Shown here: one piece after another, positions 1-8,320 of the stretch
Position numbering within the stretch: position 1 is the first letter of the stretch
How the letters are laid out: every line of letters begins with the position of its first letter
Assembly: GCA_035328465.1 (NCBI GenBank)
Contig: DAOLIQ010000018.1
Span: forward strand, 1 to 42,618
DNA length: 42,618 bases
From: JADJEI01 sp035328465
Lineage (GTDB): Bacteria > Bacteroidota > Ignavibacteria > Ignavibacteriales > Ignavibacteriaceae
Direction of reading: 5' to 3'
Made by a program: the position numbers and the translations under genes
Notes under the pieces: model-generated
Told to the model about the DNA's origin: nothing
The model's input: the letters and a program-made list of their open reading frames with translations, nothing else
Databases searched by the model: none

Positions 1-54
1 CCCGCGACCAACAGCTTGGAAGGCTGTGACTCTAGCCAACTGAGTTACTCCCGC
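1..54 (-). tRNA. tRNA-Gly (TCC anticodon), 3' part cut by window edge
   Basis: Read on the minus strand, the sequence begins GCGGGAGTAACTCAG, a normal acceptor 5' strand and D-arm start. The anticodon stem-loop holds CTTCCAA, giving anticodon TCC (glycine). The T-arm and acceptor 3' strand lie beyond base 1, so the gene is incomplete here. It follows tRNA-Tyr on the same strand with about 150 nt between. A Tyr-Gly(-Thr-tuf) order is common in bacteria, so tRNA-Thr and tuf may lie just outside the window; that is inference. Confidence 0.9.
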
Positions 55-204
55 ATTTTTTTAACTCTAATACTAAAAATCGCTTTCTAAAATTCTTTCT
101 ATAAATTTAAATAATTGATTAAAAATTATGACGTTTTTTCAGTTGCTATTACTTAAAAAGAACAAAAAAATAGGGAAATCTAATCAACATTCCCTATATG
201 AGCG

Positions 205-288
205 TGGGCGGCGAGGGATTCGAACCCCCAAAGGCGCATGCCAACGGATTTACAGTCCGCCCCGGCTCTCCAACTCCGGCGTCCGCCC
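205..288 (-). tRNA. tRNA-Tyr (GTA anticodon)
   Basis: The 84-nt minus-strand gene starts GGGCGGA and ends GCCGCCC plus discriminator A, closing the acceptor stem with one A-G mismatch at its base. The anticodon loop reads CTGTAAA, giving GTA (tyrosine). The T-arm contains GGTTCGAATCC. A long variable arm is present, as expected for class II tyrosine tRNA. No CCA is encoded: the base after the discriminator starts CGCTC, so CCA must be added by the nucleotidyltransferase. Confidence 0.95.
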
Positions 289-305
289 TTTCAAAAAAAG
301 AGCAC

Positions 306-336
306 GAAATATATTTTTAATTAATTAGAAATGCAA
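306..336 (-). promoter_or_regulatory. Candidate promoter for the tRNA-Tyr/Gly unit
   Basis: On the minus strand TTG (336-334) is followed after exactly 20 nt by TATATTTC (313-306), 17 nt upstream of the tRNA-Tyr 5' end. This resembles the Bacteroidota primary-sigma promoter (TTG at -33 and TAnnTTTG at -7). The same spacing recurs at 8189-8219. No expression data are available. Confidence 0.5.
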
Positions 337-367
337 GTTTAAAATAATTTTTGATTTATCCAAATTT

Positions 368-1906
368 TTAGTGTTTCCATAATTCACGGTCTAAACTGCG
401 ATATTGTATAGCTTCACTTATATGCTGCGGCAAAATAGCTTCAGCTTCATCAAGGTCAGCTATAGTTCTACTTACTTTTAATATTCTATCGTATGCCCTT
501 GCGGAAAGACCTAATTTGGTCATTGCCATCCGTAGTAATTCTGAACCAGCTTCATTAAGACGACAATACTCTCTGACCTCCTTACTACCCATATCGCCAT
601 TAGTAAAAATATGTTTCGAGGCTTGAAATCTTTTTTGTTGAATTTGACGTGCCTTAATAACTCTCAATCTTATATTCTCTGACTTTTCTGAAGAAGATTG
701 CATGGAAAGGTCTTTATATTTTACTGCCGGTACTTCGATGTGTATATCTATTCTATCGAGTAATGGTCCGGAAATTTTTGCCATATATCTTTGAATTTGA
801 GGCGGTGCACAAGTACATTCTTTACTCGGGTCTGTATAGAAGCCGCAGGGACAGGGATTCATAGCAGCGGCCAGCATAAAATTCGCAGGGAACTCTAAAG
901 ACATTTTTGAACGGCTAACTGTAACTTTTGCATCTTCTAAGGGCTGTCTTAAAACCTCTAATACATTTTTTTTGAATTCAGGAAGTTCATCCAGGAATAG
1001 CACACCATAATGAGCAAATGATACCTCTCCAGGACGAGGGAACGAACCTCCCCCGACCAATGCTGCATCGGAAACAGTATGGTGGGGGTTACGAAATGGC
1101 CTTTCAGTTATAAGCGCTCTATCTTTCCCGAGTAATCCAGCTACTGAATGAATTTTTGTTGTTTCTAAAGCTTCTTCAAAACTCATTGGCGGTAAAATTG
1201 AAGGCAGTCTTTTTGCAAGCATGGTTTTTCCAGATCCTGGTGGTCCAATCATAATAATATTATGGGCCCCGGCTGCGGCTACTTCTAATGCACGTTTTAC
1301 ATTCTCTTGCCCCTTTACATCAGAAAAATCGAGTAAGTATCGGTTGATCTGTGAAAATAATTCTTCCTTATTGGTTACTACTGCTTCTTTAATTAATTCT
1401 CCATTAAGAAATGCAATTACATCTGTAAGACATTCAAACCCGAAAACATCTATTCCATCAACGATTGATGCTTCACCAGCGGATTCTTGAGGCAGAAGAA
1501 TTCTCTTCATGTTTTTTTTCTTGGCTTCCACAGCAATTGGCAAAGCACCTTTTATTGCTCTTAGCTGACCATCAAGAGATAGTTCACCAAGAATTACCGT
1601 ATCAGCAAGCAGCTCACTTGAAACTATATCAAGGGCAGCAAGTAAACCGATTGCAATTGGTAAATCAAATGAGCTGCCCTCCTTTTTAATATCTGCCGGC
1701 GCAAGATTGACAGTTATTTTTCTAATCTGAAAATCGATACCGCTATTCCTTATTGCCGCAGTAACCCTTTCTCTACTTTCTTTAACCGCATTATCTGGTA
1801 AACCAACGATTATAAAGGATGGTATTTGCTTTTCAACATTAGTTTCAACTTCGATCAGGTAAGCATCGATTCCATAGGTCGAACTCGAATAAACTTTTGA
1901 TAACAT
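368..1906 (-). CDS. YifB/ComM-type Mg-chelatase-like AAA+ ATPase
   Basis: A 512-residue protein of normal family length. The N-terminal ChlI-like domain (about residues 20-170) begins with the family pattern IPSFIIVGLPDNAVKESRER. The AAA+ core has Walker A GPPGSGKT at 221-228 and Walker B VLFLDE near 302-307. A cysteine group CPCG...CTC follows around 353-370, and a Mg-chelatase C-terminal domain ends the protein. In naturally transformable bacteria ComM is a hexameric branch-migration helicase that helps integrate incoming DNA; that role is known for the family and not shown here. The ATG is preceded by a GGGG stretch 9 nt upstream. It lies 17 nt after the secreted-protein gene and is probably the last gene of the M16-nuo transcription unit. 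Confidence 0.93.
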   Translation of the reverse strand: MLSKVYSSSTYGIDAYLIEVETNVEKQIPSFIIVGLPDNAVKESRERVTAAIRNSGIDFQIRKITVNLAPADIKKEGSSFDLPIAIGLLAALDIVSSELLADTVILGELSLDGQLRAIKGALPIAVEAKKKNMKRILLPQESAGEASIVDGIDVFGFECLTDVIAFLNGELIKEAVVTNKEELFSQINRYLLDFSDVKGQENVKRALEVAAAGAHNIIMIGPPGSGKTMLAKRLPSILPPMSFEEALETTKIHSVAGLLGKDRALITERPFRNPHHTVSDAALVGGGSFPRPGEVSFAHYGVLFLDELPEFKKNVLEVLRQPLEDAKVTVSRSKMSLEFPANFMLAAAMNPCPCGFYTDPSKECTCAPPQIQRYMAKISGPLLDRIDIHIEVPAVKYKDLSMQSSSEKSENIRLRVIKARQIQQKRFQASKHIFTNGDMGSKEVREYCRLNEAGSELLRMAMTKLGLSARAYDRILKVSRTIADLDEAEAILPQHISEAIQYRSLDRELWKH

Positions 1907-1923
1907 ATTATTTTACCCCCAAT

Positions 1924-3594
1924 TTATTTGGTTAATAGCATTTTTTTTACCTGAACGGAGATAGGAGTTGAAACTTTATAAAGATAAATTCCTGATGATA
2001 ATTCAGATGCGTCGAAATCAAATTTATGATTTCCTTTTAACAAAAATCCATCGAAGATTGTTTTGACCAATTTCCCTTCAACATTATATACAGTAATCTC
2101 AACATCAGTATCTATGAATAAATCAAATTCAATACTCGTTTTGGGATTAAACGGATTGGGATAATTCTGAATCAAATTAAATGATGGATCATAACCCTGC
2201 CCAACTTTTAATTGATTTGAAATAAATATTGCCCCATCTTTTTTTACAGTTTTAATTCGATAGTAGGTGATTTCAGAACTGAGTTCCTGCTCATCAATAA
2301 ACGAGTAAATTTTATCGGATTCATTATCTGTATCAACAGAATAAATTTCCGAAAAAGTAGAACCGGAAACCGATTTTTCAAGAATATATTTATTCGTAGT
2401 TTTATAATCCCCACCCCGCCATTGGATTTCATTATAATGTGAAAAAATATTTACCTTCACTTCCGGGGATAACGGATATAACGGTGCATCTGAAAATACA
2501 TGCTTTACATTCTCTGCTTTAATTATAAAGCTTTGATTTAAAACTGAGTTTTTCTGCATGTCATCAAAATTAAGTTGCAATAGAACAATCGAGCTATCAG
2601 TAAGAAATTCCTTAGTAGAAGAATAGGCAAAGGCTTCTTTTATTTGTTTTTTTTGGTAATCTATTAGCCGAAGTTGTTCGATTTGAATTGGACTATCGGA
2701 GTTTGAACAGAAAAAATCTAATTGCGCTGTCTCTGATATAAAGTCTACCGAAAGATTTAGCCTTGCAAACAATATCGAATTACAGTACAAGTATATTTTC
2801 TTTTCTTCGAATGAAAAATGAAAAGTTAGATAGTTCCAAGCTTGAGTAGATACAAAGAAAGCATCGAAAATATCTATACTCTGATTTAGAGAACTCACTT
2901 CCAACATCTGAAATTTATTTACTCCAAGCTCAAATTGTGTTTTACCGGAAATCTTGTCTGAAAGTTTTAGAAAATTACAATTTTGCCCAAGATTCTTAAA
3001 CCAGAATTGAACCAAAACATTTTTGAGCGAGTCTTTCTTTAATTCAATAAAAAGTTTTGAGTTTGATTTAAGTTCTAAACAGCTTCCAGCTTCATTTTGT
3101 GGTTTGTAAAAGCTGATTTTAACAACCGCCTCATTTTCTTTATCGTAATTATCATCTGAGTTAAATAAGTATCCAAGCAAAACATTATCCTTATAAAACG
3201 CCGCTTTAAATTTTATTTGAGACTCTGTTACGCTTTCCGATTTGAAATTAAAAAGAATTTGAAAAAACTCTGAGCTTAAAAATATTGAATCATCAAAGTT
3301 TATTTTAATTAGAGTCGATATTAAGTTTGTCCCGCTATTTACAATTGTAAATGGGATTTTCCTATCCACATTTTCGTTTCTAAGTTCAACCAAATTAAGA
3401 GTTGTTTCAGCAGCGTAAAGGCTTGTAATTACTAATTCATTAGCTGTGGGAAAAATTTTAGAAGTAATTAGAGATATGTCGAAAGAGCTATTAATAGGGA
3501 TGTATTTGCTATACTTTAGGCTATAGTTTTCCTCCAAAGGAAAAATATTGATTGATAAAACAATGATTAAAAAAGCAATAATACTTTTAGGCAT
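1924..3594 (-). CDS. Secreted surface protein with type IX secretion sorting domain
   Basis: About 556 residues from the ATG at 3594. An in-frame TTG 15 nt upstream is less likely because the ATG start puts a Lys then a hydrophobic stretch (IIAFLIIVLSINIF) at the front, a normal signal peptide. The middle is beta-rich and weakly resembles a concanavalin-like sheet (about 150-340). A fibronectin type III-like segment follows (about 380-465; YILEKS...TYYRIKT). The last 85 residues are a type IX (por) sorting domain: NLIQNYPNPFNPKTSIEF, VYNVEGKLVKT, and SSGIYLYKV with a basic end. It should be exported across the inner membrane by Sec and then moved to the surface by the type IX machinery. The substrate is unknown. 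It lies 37 nt after nuoI, an unexpected neighbour. Confidence 0.85.
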   Translation of the reverse strand: MPKSIIAFLIIVLSINIFPLEENYSLKYSKYIPINSSFDISLITSKIFPTANELVITSLYAAETTLNLVELRNENVDRKIPFTIVNSGTNLISTLIKINFDDSIFLSSEFFQILFNFKSESVTESQIKFKAAFYKDNVLLGYLFNSDDNYDKENEAVVKISFYKPQNEAGSCLELKSNSKLFIELKKDSLKNVLVQFWFKNLGQNCNFLKLSDKISGKTQFELGVNKFQMLEVSSLNQSIDIFDAFFVSTQAWNYLTFHFSFEEKKIYLYCNSILFARLNLSVDFISETAQLDFFCSNSDSPIQIEQLRLIDYQKKQIKEAFAYSSTKEFLTDSSIVLLQLNFDDMQKNSVLNQSFIIKAENVKHVFSDAPLYPLSPEVKVNIFSHYNEIQWRGGDYKTTNKYILEKSVSGSTFSEIYSVDTDNESDKIYSFIDEQELSSEITYYRIKTVKKDGAIFISNQLKVGQGYDPSFNLIQNYPNPFNPKTSIEFDLFIDTDVEITVYNVEGKLVKTIFDGFLLKGNHKFDFDASELSSGIYLYKVSTPISVQVKKMLLTK

Positions 3595-3631
3595 AAGCCA
3601 ACAGTTCAATTGAATTAAAAACAGTCTTAAA

Positions 3632-4126
3632 TTATTTATAACCGCGCAGGAAATTAATTCTATCTTGAAGATTTGATACAGGGACTAATAATTTATCTTT
3701 ACCGAAGATCGCATCATTTCGGTTTGTGAATGCAAGCTCATAATCTTTACTCATTACAATTGCTTCTTCAGGACACACTTCTTCGCAAAAGCCGCAGAAT
3801 ATACATCTGAGCATATTTATTTCAAACTTAACCGGATATCTTTCTTTCTCAAATTCAGTTTCAGAAGCCTGAACTTCGATGGCAAGGGAAGGGCAAACTC
3901 TGGAACACAAACCACAAGCAACACATCTTTCCTGTCCTGTTTTTTCCTGTACAAGCACCGGTCTTCCACGGTAAGAGGCAGGGGGATCAAATTTTACTTC
4001 AGGGTATTCCATCGTGTACTTTGGTTTGAACATGGTCTTAAGAGTTAAAGCTAACCCCTTAATTATTTCTCTAAGGTAAGTCTTCTCCCAAATGTTTAAA
4101 TCTTTTTTTCTTTTTCTAATTGCCAT
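3632..4126 (-). CDS. nuoI: NADH-quinone oxidoreductase subunit I
   Basis: A 164-residue complex I peripheral-arm protein carrying two [4Fe-4S] clusters (N6a and N6b) that pass electrons toward the quinone site. The two ferredoxin motifs are complete: CVACGLCSRVCP with Cys 68, 71, 74 and 78, and CIFCGFCEEVCP with Cys 108, 111, 114 and 118. The N-terminus is basic and lies ahead of the amphipathic segment that contacts the membrane arm. The ATG has a GGA element about 8 nt upstream. It follows nuoH after 34 nt, which supports one transcription unit for G-H-I. No nuoJ follows it; the next gene is a secreted protein. Confidence 0.95.
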   Translation of the reverse strand: MAIRKRKKDLNIWEKTYLREIIKGLALTLKTMFKPKYTMEYPEVKFDPPASYRGRPVLVQEKTGQERCVACGLCSRVCPSLAIEVQASETEFEKERYPVKFEINMLRCIFCGFCEEVCPEEAIVMSKDYELAFTNRNDAIFGKDKLLVPVSNLQDRINFLRGYK

Positions 4127-4160
4127 TATAATTCCATTATTAAAATCTTTGATTTTGTTA

Positions 4161-5192
4161 TTAGATATTAAATACCATTATTAATACTGCAACCCAAAGC
4201 AAATTGATAAGCGAGAGAGGAAACATCACTTTCCATCCAATATCCATAAGCTGATCATATCGAAAACGCGGGATGCTCCATCTAACCCAAATGAAAAAGA
4301 AAAGTAAAGCACCCATTTTGACAAGAAATCCCACAATCTGTAAAGCAATCACAACTCCGGCAGGTAATCCGAAACTTTCAATGAATGGAATCTGCCACCC
4401 CCCAAGATACAAAGTAATTATCATTGCACTTGCAATAATCATATTCGCATATTCAGCAAGAAAAAAACCTGCGAATTTCATGCTGCTGTACTCAGTATGA
4501 AATCCGCCGACCAATTCAGGTTCGGCTTCTGGTAAATCGAATGGAAGTCTGTTTGTTTCAGCAAAAGCCGAAACAACAAATGTAATAAAACCAATCGGCT
4601 GAATAATAGCATTCCACATCCAGCCAGATTGCATCGCAACTATATCAATAGGTCTTAATGATCCGGCTAATAATAAAACTCCGGCAATCGAAAATCCCAT
4701 TGATATTTCGTAAGAAATCATTTGTGCCGAACTTCTAATTCCGCCAAGAAGAGAATACTTACTGCCTGAAGACCAGCCTGCAAAAGTGATTGCATATACT
4801 CCAAGTGAAGTTAGAGCAAGTACGTATAATATTCCAATATTTATATCGGCAACAACGAGCGAAACATTCTGACCAAATATAGAAATATCTGGACCAATGG
4901 GGATTACGGCATAAGTAGTAAAAGCTACAAACAAGGCAATGATGGGGGCAAGGGTATGTAGTGCTTTATTAGCACTTGTTGGAACAATGTCTTCTTTAAG
5001 CAGAAGCTTAAATACATCAGCAAATGGTTGAAGAGCACCTTCCCATCCGACTCTATTTGGACCAAGCCTGTTCTGTGCCCAGGCGCTTACTCTCCTTTCA
5101 AAATATACCAGATAGGAAACCGTTAGCATTGTAATACTAAAAATGATTAATATTTTTGCGAGTGTTATTCCAACTACGAGAAGCATATCCAT
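4161..5192 (-). CDS. nuoH: NADH-quinone oxidoreductase subunit H
   Basis: A 343-residue membrane protein with about eight hydrophobic helices, the usual size for NuoH. Family landmarks are YFERRVSAWAQNRLGPNRVG near residue 30, the acidic loop ETNRLPFDLPEAEPELVGGF near residue 213, and a Y(S)S(M)KF segment after it. NuoH forms the quinone-entry channel at the joint of the membrane and peripheral arms and contacts NuoI. The ATG has GGAG about 6 nt upstream. Only 3 nt separate it from the nuoG stop, so translation is probably coupled. Confidence 0.96.
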   Translation of the reverse strand: MDMLLVVGITLAKILIIFSITMLTVSYLVYFERRVSAWAQNRLGPNRVGWEGALQPFADVFKLLLKEDIVPTSANKALHTLAPIIALFVAFTTYAVIPIGPDISIFGQNVSLVVADINIGILYVLALTSLGVYAITFAGWSSGSKYSLLGGIRSSAQMISYEISMGFSIAGVLLLAGSLRPIDIVAMQSGWMWNAIIQPIGFITFVVSAFAETNRLPFDLPEAEPELVGGFHTEYSSMKFAGFFLAEYANMIIASAMIITLYLGGWQIPFIESFGLPAGVVIALQIVGFLVKMGALLFFFIWVRWSIPRFRYDQLMDIGWKVMFPLSLINLLWVAVLIMVFNI

Positions 5193-5195
5193 TAA

Positions 5196-6890
5196 TTACT
5201 CCGCCTGTGCAATTTTATTTTTCTGTTTAATATCCACTTTTAATTGAACTCCAAGATCGCCGAGTGAGTCATAATCCATACCCCTGAATGCAGGGATGAC
5301 AGTAGCCATCTCCCGAAAAATATCTTCAGCCAAATTGTATTTAATTTTACTTCCGAGAATAGCAGATAAGCCAAGTAGAATTTTCCATGTTGGCCTGGCG
5401 TCAAATTTTAAACTTTTATTCCATCTATCGAATTGCGTACCGAATTTATCCAACCTGCTTAACTCCAATCCATCTAGTGAACGATCTGATTCAACTGTTG
5501 TAACTGCAGGTTTTATTCTCTGCACCCATCCTTCAAAATTAATTATGGTACCATTTTTCTCTGCAAATGTTGAAGCCGGAAATACTATATCCGCAAGTTC
5601 AGTGGTTCTGTTAAAATTTGAGGAATTAACAACAAGTAAATCAAGTTTTGCTAATATATTTTCCAGTGATGAATCTGCAGATATCAAATCATCTTCGATT
5701 AAATAAAGAGCTTTAATCCTTCCTTCATTAATACCACTGATGATGCCCTCAAAATTCAGACCCTGTTTTGAAGGAGCAATTCCAATTAGTTCGGCACCGA
5801 GTGAATTTGGAGTGACGTCACTTCGCCTTAATATATCATCTCCAAAGGCGGGGTTGTTGCGGCGAAGAAAATCAAGGTGCATGGTGCCCAAAATACTTTT
5901 GGCAAATTTTGAAATAATAAAATTGTCTTCACACGTCACATAGGGCGAACCGATTACTGCAATTTCATTTTTAGAAAATGCTTTTAATCTTGAAGCACAT
6001 TGAGCGAAAGATTCATCCCAGCCAACTTTTGTTAACACCCCTTCCCTTCTTAAATGAGGTCCGTCAATTCTATTTTCGGAATTAACATATTTAAATGTGT
6101 TTAGTCTTCCATGATCACACATCCAAAAACTGTTAACCTTTTCATTTTGACGCGGGGTTAATCGAAGAATCTGATTGTCCCTTACCCAAATTTCTATGTT
6201 GCAGCCGCGTGCACACCCCTGACAGATGGATTTGTTGGAAGACATATCCCAAACTCTTGATTTAAATCGAAAGTCACGGTTTGTTAATGCACCCACCGGA
6301 CAAATATCCACTACATTCATCGCATATGGATTATCCAGTTCTTCACCGGGGTAGGTTGAAATTGTAACACGATCACCTCTTTGCACAAAAGTAAGTTCGG
6401 CATCCTTTGCAATTTCATCACAAAATCTGATGCAGCGCGAACACGATATACATCTTTCACCGTCGAACATAACATTTGGACCAAGAGGCACGCGTTTATC
6501 TTTATGGTTTTTCTCCTCTACGAATCTACTTTCGCCTGTTGAGTGCTGATAAGCATAGTCCTGAAGTTTACACTCCCCTGCTTCATCGCAAATCGGACAG
6601 TCGAGCGGATGATTAATGAGAAAGAATTCCATTACGGCATTCCGTGCATGTATTGCTTTTTCATTTTGTGAATGAATGATCATTCCGTCAGCAGCTAAAG
6701 TAGAGCAAGCTATAGCGAGCTTTGGCATTTTTTCAATATCAACTAAACACATCCGGCAGTTGCCTGACACGCTTAATTTAGGATGCCAGCAGAAATGTGG
6801 AATGTCTATTCCATTATCAGCCGCAGCTTCAATCACAGTTTGACCGGGTTTAAATTCTATTTCTTTTCCATCAATAATAATTTTTGGCAT
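5196..6890 (-). CDS. nuoG: NADH-quinone oxidoreductase subunit G (short form)
   Basis: A 564-residue iron-sulfur subunit of complex I, shorter than the roughly 680-900 residues of many NuoG proteins. Visible binding residues are Cys34, 45, 48 and 62 ([2Fe-2S]); His94 with Cys98, 101 and 107; Cys147, 150 and 153 with Cys197 ([4Fe-4S]); and C223-x2-C226-x3-C230-x27-C258. The last spacing matches the extra N7 cluster seen in E. coli and Thermus. The C-terminal half keeps the molybdopterin-oxidoreductase-like fold (DIVFPASTFAEKNGTIINFEG) and ends normally, so it is a short family member and not a broken gene. nuoE and nuoF do not lie beside it. Confidence 0.94.
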   Translation of the reverse strand: MPKIIIDGKEIEFKPGQTVIEAAADNGIDIPHFCWHPKLSVSGNCRMCLVDIEKMPKLAIACSTLAADGMIIHSQNEKAIHARNAVMEFFLINHPLDCPICDEAGECKLQDYAYQHSTGESRFVEEKNHKDKRVPLGPNVMFDGERCISCSRCIRFCDEIAKDAELTFVQRGDRVTISTYPGEELDNPYAMNVVDICPVGALTNRDFRFKSRVWDMSSNKSICQGCARGCNIEIWVRDNQILRLTPRQNEKVNSFWMCDHGRLNTFKYVNSENRIDGPHLRREGVLTKVGWDESFAQCASRLKAFSKNEIAVIGSPYVTCEDNFIISKFAKSILGTMHLDFLRRNNPAFGDDILRRSDVTPNSLGAELIGIAPSKQGLNFEGIISGINEGRIKALYLIEDDLISADSSLENILAKLDLLVVNSSNFNRTTELADIVFPASTFAEKNGTIINFEGWVQRIKPAVTTVESDRSLDGLELSRLDKFGTQFDRWNKSLKFDARPTWKILLGLSAILGSKIKYNLAEDIFREMATVIPAFRGMDYDSLGDLGVQLKVDIKQKNKIAQAE

Positions 6891-6907
6891 TTTAATTCTC
6901 TTTACTC

Positions 6908-8155
6908 TTATGCTGCATTTTTAGCTTTATTATTTGAACGAACAAAAATTCTTGAATAGTCATCTTGATTTAATATCCATTCTGATACTTCTATTAAGTC
7001 CTGTGCAGTCACGGATTTTATTCTTTCAATTTGTTCTTCGATTGTAATTATTTTATTAAAATATAAAATTGAATTTGCCATACGCATCATTCGGTTGTTT
7101 GTACTTTCCAAACCAAGTATAATACTTCCTATTAAATATTCTTTTGTTCGGTTTAGTTCTTTTTCTGAAATTTTATTTTCTCTAAGTTTTTGAAATTCTT
7201 TAAAGATAATGGATTGAACTTTTTCTGATTGCTTATCATTTGTTGAGAAGTAAACTCCAAATACAGAAATATCCTGATAAGAATTTAGAAAAGAATTTAT
7301 CTGATAGGTAATTCCCAGTTTTTCCCGAACTGCTTGGAACAATCTCGAACTGCTGCTTTCACCTAAAAGACTTGACAGCAGTTGATATTTTACTCTTCCT
7401 GGATCATCAAAGCCAGGAATTCTTTTCCCGAGAATTGAATGTACCTGGTTAATATCTTTATCAATTGTCACTTCTTTTGGATATGAACTTTCTAAAAATT
7501 TATGAAGTCTTTTATTACTGCCGGCTGATTCTCTAAAATATTTTTCTACGAGTTTAACTATCTGCTCATGTTTCAAATCGCCGGAAGCAGAAATCAAAAG
7601 GTTATCACTCCTATAGTGAGATGAATGATATTTCATCAAGTTGGAATTATTAATATTAAGTATATTTTTTTCAGTTCCAATAATCGGGTAACTAAGTGTA
7701 TTGCCCTTAAACAGCACTTCTTCAATTTTATCGAAAATAAGTTCCTCGGGATTATCATTTATATCGTTCAATTCATCAATGATAACACCAGCTTCTTTTT
7801 TAATATGTGAATCTTTTAAGAGCGGGTTCTGAACCATGTCAGAAAGAATTGCAAAAGTTTTTTCTAAATTTTCACCAAGTCCTCTGCCATAGATACAAGT
7901 GTGTTCTTTAGAAGTAAAAGCATTCAGATATCCGCCGCAGGATTCAATATCTTCAGAGATTTTTCGGGCGCTTCTTTTCGTTGTACCTTTAAAGAGCATG
8001 TGCTCAAGAAAATGCGAAATACCATTTATCTTTTCGTTTTCATCACGAGTACCAACTTTGTACCAAAAACCTAGAGAAAAAGATTTCAAATAAGGTATAT
8101 TTTCGGTTACAACCTGAATTCCGTTTGATAGTTCTGAGAAGTTATAATTGTTCAA
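6908..8155 (-). CDS. M16-family zinc peptidase
   Basis: A 415-residue insulinase/processing-peptidase family protein. The inverted zinc motif HFLEH is at 48-52 and the distal glutamate ligand is Glu128 in EAGVIIDELND. The C-terminal half is the usual inactive M16 domain, with the R/Y-type segment near REKLGITYQINSF. No signal peptide is visible, so a cytoplasmic role is likely. The only workable start is TTG: the first in-frame ATG falls inside the zinc motif. It lies 17 nt before nuoG, and a strong promoter candidate is about 35 nt upstream of its start. Related single-domain M16 enzymes are often annotated PqqL/YmxG-like; the substrate here is unknown. Confidence 0.9.
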   Translation of the reverse strand: MNNYNFSELSNGIQVVTENIPYLKSFSLGFWYKVGTRDENEKINGISHFLEHMLFKGTTKRSARKISEDIESCGGYLNAFTSKEHTCIYGRGLGENLEKTFAILSDMVQNPLLKDSHIKKEAGVIIDELNDINDNPEELIFDKIEEVLFKGNTLSYPIIGTEKNILNINNSNLMKYHSSHYRSDNLLISASGDLKHEQIVKLVEKYFRESAGSNKRLHKFLESSYPKEVTIDKDINQVHSILGKRIPGFDDPGRVKYQLLSSLLGESSSSRLFQAVREKLGITYQINSFLNSYQDISVFGVYFSTNDKQSEKVQSIIFKEFQKLRENKISEKELNRTKEYLIGSIILGLESTNNRMMRMANSILYFNKIITIEEQIERIKSVTAQDLIEVSEWILNQDDYSRIFVRSNNKAKNAA

Positions 8156-8188
8156 ATTATTTTTGTCAAATATTCAATATTATGATTT

Positions 8189-8219
8189 CAAATATAGAGA
8201 ATGAGGTTTAGCCAATCAA
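8189..8219 (-). promoter_or_regulatory. Candidate promoter for the M16-nuoGHI unit
   Basis: Reading the minus strand, TTG (8219-8217), exactly 20 nt, then TATATTTG (8196-8189), a full match to the Bacteroidota TAnnTTTG -7 element. It ends 33 nt upstream of the M16 start codon. The spacing equals that of the tRNA-Tyr promoter candidate. Confidence 0.5.
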
Positions 8220-8320
8220 GAAATGAAAAGGCAGAAATAATCAATAAGTCAACCTGAATTTATTTTAGATTCTTTGAAATTTAGTGAGATGCCAAAGTAA
8301 ATTTGGGATGACTTACTTAT

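Noticed and set aside
128..328. 66-residue open frame on the plus strand
   Set aside because: It runs antisense through the tRNA-Tyr gene and its sequence is that of the tRNA complement; not a protein gene.
5196..6890. NuoG as a truncated gene
   Set aside because: All N-terminal cluster ligands and a normal C-terminal family segment are present; the short length is a family variant, not a truncation.
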